A DNA stretch of 64,000 bases from Polyangiaceae bacterium (lineage in GTDB: Bacteria > Myxococcota_A > Polyangia > Polyangiales > Polyangiaceae), in contig JANXOF010000012.1 in NCBI GenBank assembly GCA_025353725.1, positions 248,001 to 312,000 on the forward strand, in the 5' to 3' direction. This document shows, one piece after another, positions 63,534 through 64,000 of this stretch. Positions within the stretch are counted from its first letter, which is position 1. Each line of letters opens with the position of its first letter. The notes beneath the pieces were generated by a model. The model saw only the letters and a program-made list of their open reading frames with translations, was not told the DNA's origin and ran no database searches. The translations under genes and the position numbers were made by a program.

Positions 63534-64000
63534 ATCGAACTTTATGGCAACACCACTGGGCTTTCTCCCTCTGCGGTAAAAACGCTCGAGCGCATTTATA
63601 GGCGCCGCGTACCCGCTTCTGACATTGCTACGCCGGAGCTCATAAGGTCTCTTGTCGAGGCCAGCGTCGAAACGGGCCGCCAGGTTGGCGTTCTTGTCCA
63701 CCGCTCAGGCAAGGTCGACTACGTCATCGTAGGCGACGCCGGGAAGCTCATGCTCCCCGACATTGGGCGGCTGCGCGCGGCGGAGGGGCGGTTCCGAGGG
63801 TTACGGCTTGTCCACACACATGTGCGCGGCGAGGCGCTCACGCGCGACGACCTCGTCGACCTCGTCCGCCTCCGTCTCGATCTCGTTTGCGCGCTTCAGA
63901 TAAGCCCGCATGGCGATTTGCGAACGTTGCACTATGCTTACAACGTCCCCGCCGAGGCTGGCGAGCTCCCGTATCGAGACGTGGGGCCGCTGCCACCCGG
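63534..64000 (+). CDS. hflX: GTPase HflX, N-terminal part, cut by window edge
   Basis: Ribosome-splitting and rescue GTPase; only the N-terminal HflX domain (about 155 residues) is inside the window. The start region [27 protein letters not shown] and the later [27 protein letters not shown]-like [10 protein letters not shown] and [17 protein letters not shown] are family hallmarks, and the frame stays open to base 64000. No ATG, GTG or TTG starts this frame: TAG is at 63522 and the first usable codon is ATC at 63534, so the true start is unclear (see findings). Confidence 0.85.
   Translation, partial: MELYGNTTGLSPSAVKTLERIYRRRVPASDIATPELIRSLVEASVETGRQVGVLVHRSGKVDYVIVGDAGKLMLPDIGRLRAAEGRFRGLRLVHTHVRGEALTRDDLVDLVRLRLDLVCALQISPHGDLRTLHYAYNVPAEAGELPYRDVGPLPP

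Overview
The window is high-GC DNA that reads as ordinary chromosome of a myxobacterium (Myxococcota, probably class Polyangia). The evidence is its gene content: four membrane-anchored Hanks-type Ser/Thr kinases (one with the HRDVSPQN catalytic loop common in this phylum), an MglA-like GTPase, FHA, PP2C and PilZ proteins, many lipoproteins with a Gly/Ser/Asp-rich linker after the lipobox, a DUF4388-like protein and a MshEN (T2SSE N-terminal) protein. The genes are densely packed and many overlap by ATGA or GTGA. I see no prophage, insertion sequence, integrase, CRISPR array or rRNA operon. There is one tRNA gene, tRNA-Thr(CGU).

Layout: 0-7.2 kb holds a truncated propeller protein, a kinase/PEGA-like pair, a LEA14-like lipoprotein, a divergent PRPP synthetase and a six-helix membrane kinase. 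7.5-18 kb has a PilZ-methyltransferase fusion, a TraB/ChaN-like lipoprotein, glycogen phosphorylase, a TerB-like protein, MshEN-GAF and ftsB, gatB, and a receiver-PAS-histidine kinase. 18-21.5 kb is a single 900-residue repeat lipoprotein bracketed by imperfect direct repeats. 21.5-31 kb has thrB with two downstream genes, a VWA lipoprotein, and a leftward operon of peroxiredoxin, a PEGA-like membrane protein, an M48 peptidase and a dynamin-like GTPase. 31-34.4 kb is a rightward, translationally coupled operon of an MglA-like GTPase, a PocR histidine kinase and thiL. 35-39.6 kb holds an Rpn-like PD-(D/E)XK protein and error-prone polymerase dnaE2 with a candidate LexA box. 39.7-48.6 kb has a diguanylate cyclase, clpA/clpS, a kinase, a PP2C phosphatase and a double-FHA zinc-ribbon protein. 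48.7-64 kb mixes envelope proteins of unknown role with threonine aldolase, a GntR regulator, the tRNA, an HExxH/SEC-C protein, another kinase, a DUF4388-DnaJ fusion, efp, a cytochrome c-copper monooxygenase fusion and the start of hflX.

Functionally the window mixes housekeeping (translation quality: gatB, efp, hflX, tRNA-Thr; division: ftsB; metabolism: glgP, thrB, thiL, ltaE) with signalling. Phospho-signalling (kinases, PP2C, FHA), c-di-GMP signalling (a GGDEF enzyme with I-site; a PilZ protein with both ligand motifs) and small-GTPase signalling all occur. No large undescribed system stands out. The best candidates for something new are a possible gene-within-gene in the Rpn-like locus beside an SOS-type polymerase, the repeat-flanked giant lipoprotein, the dynamin/M48 operon, and several unusual domain fusions. 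Short in-phase tandem repeats are unusually common throughout.
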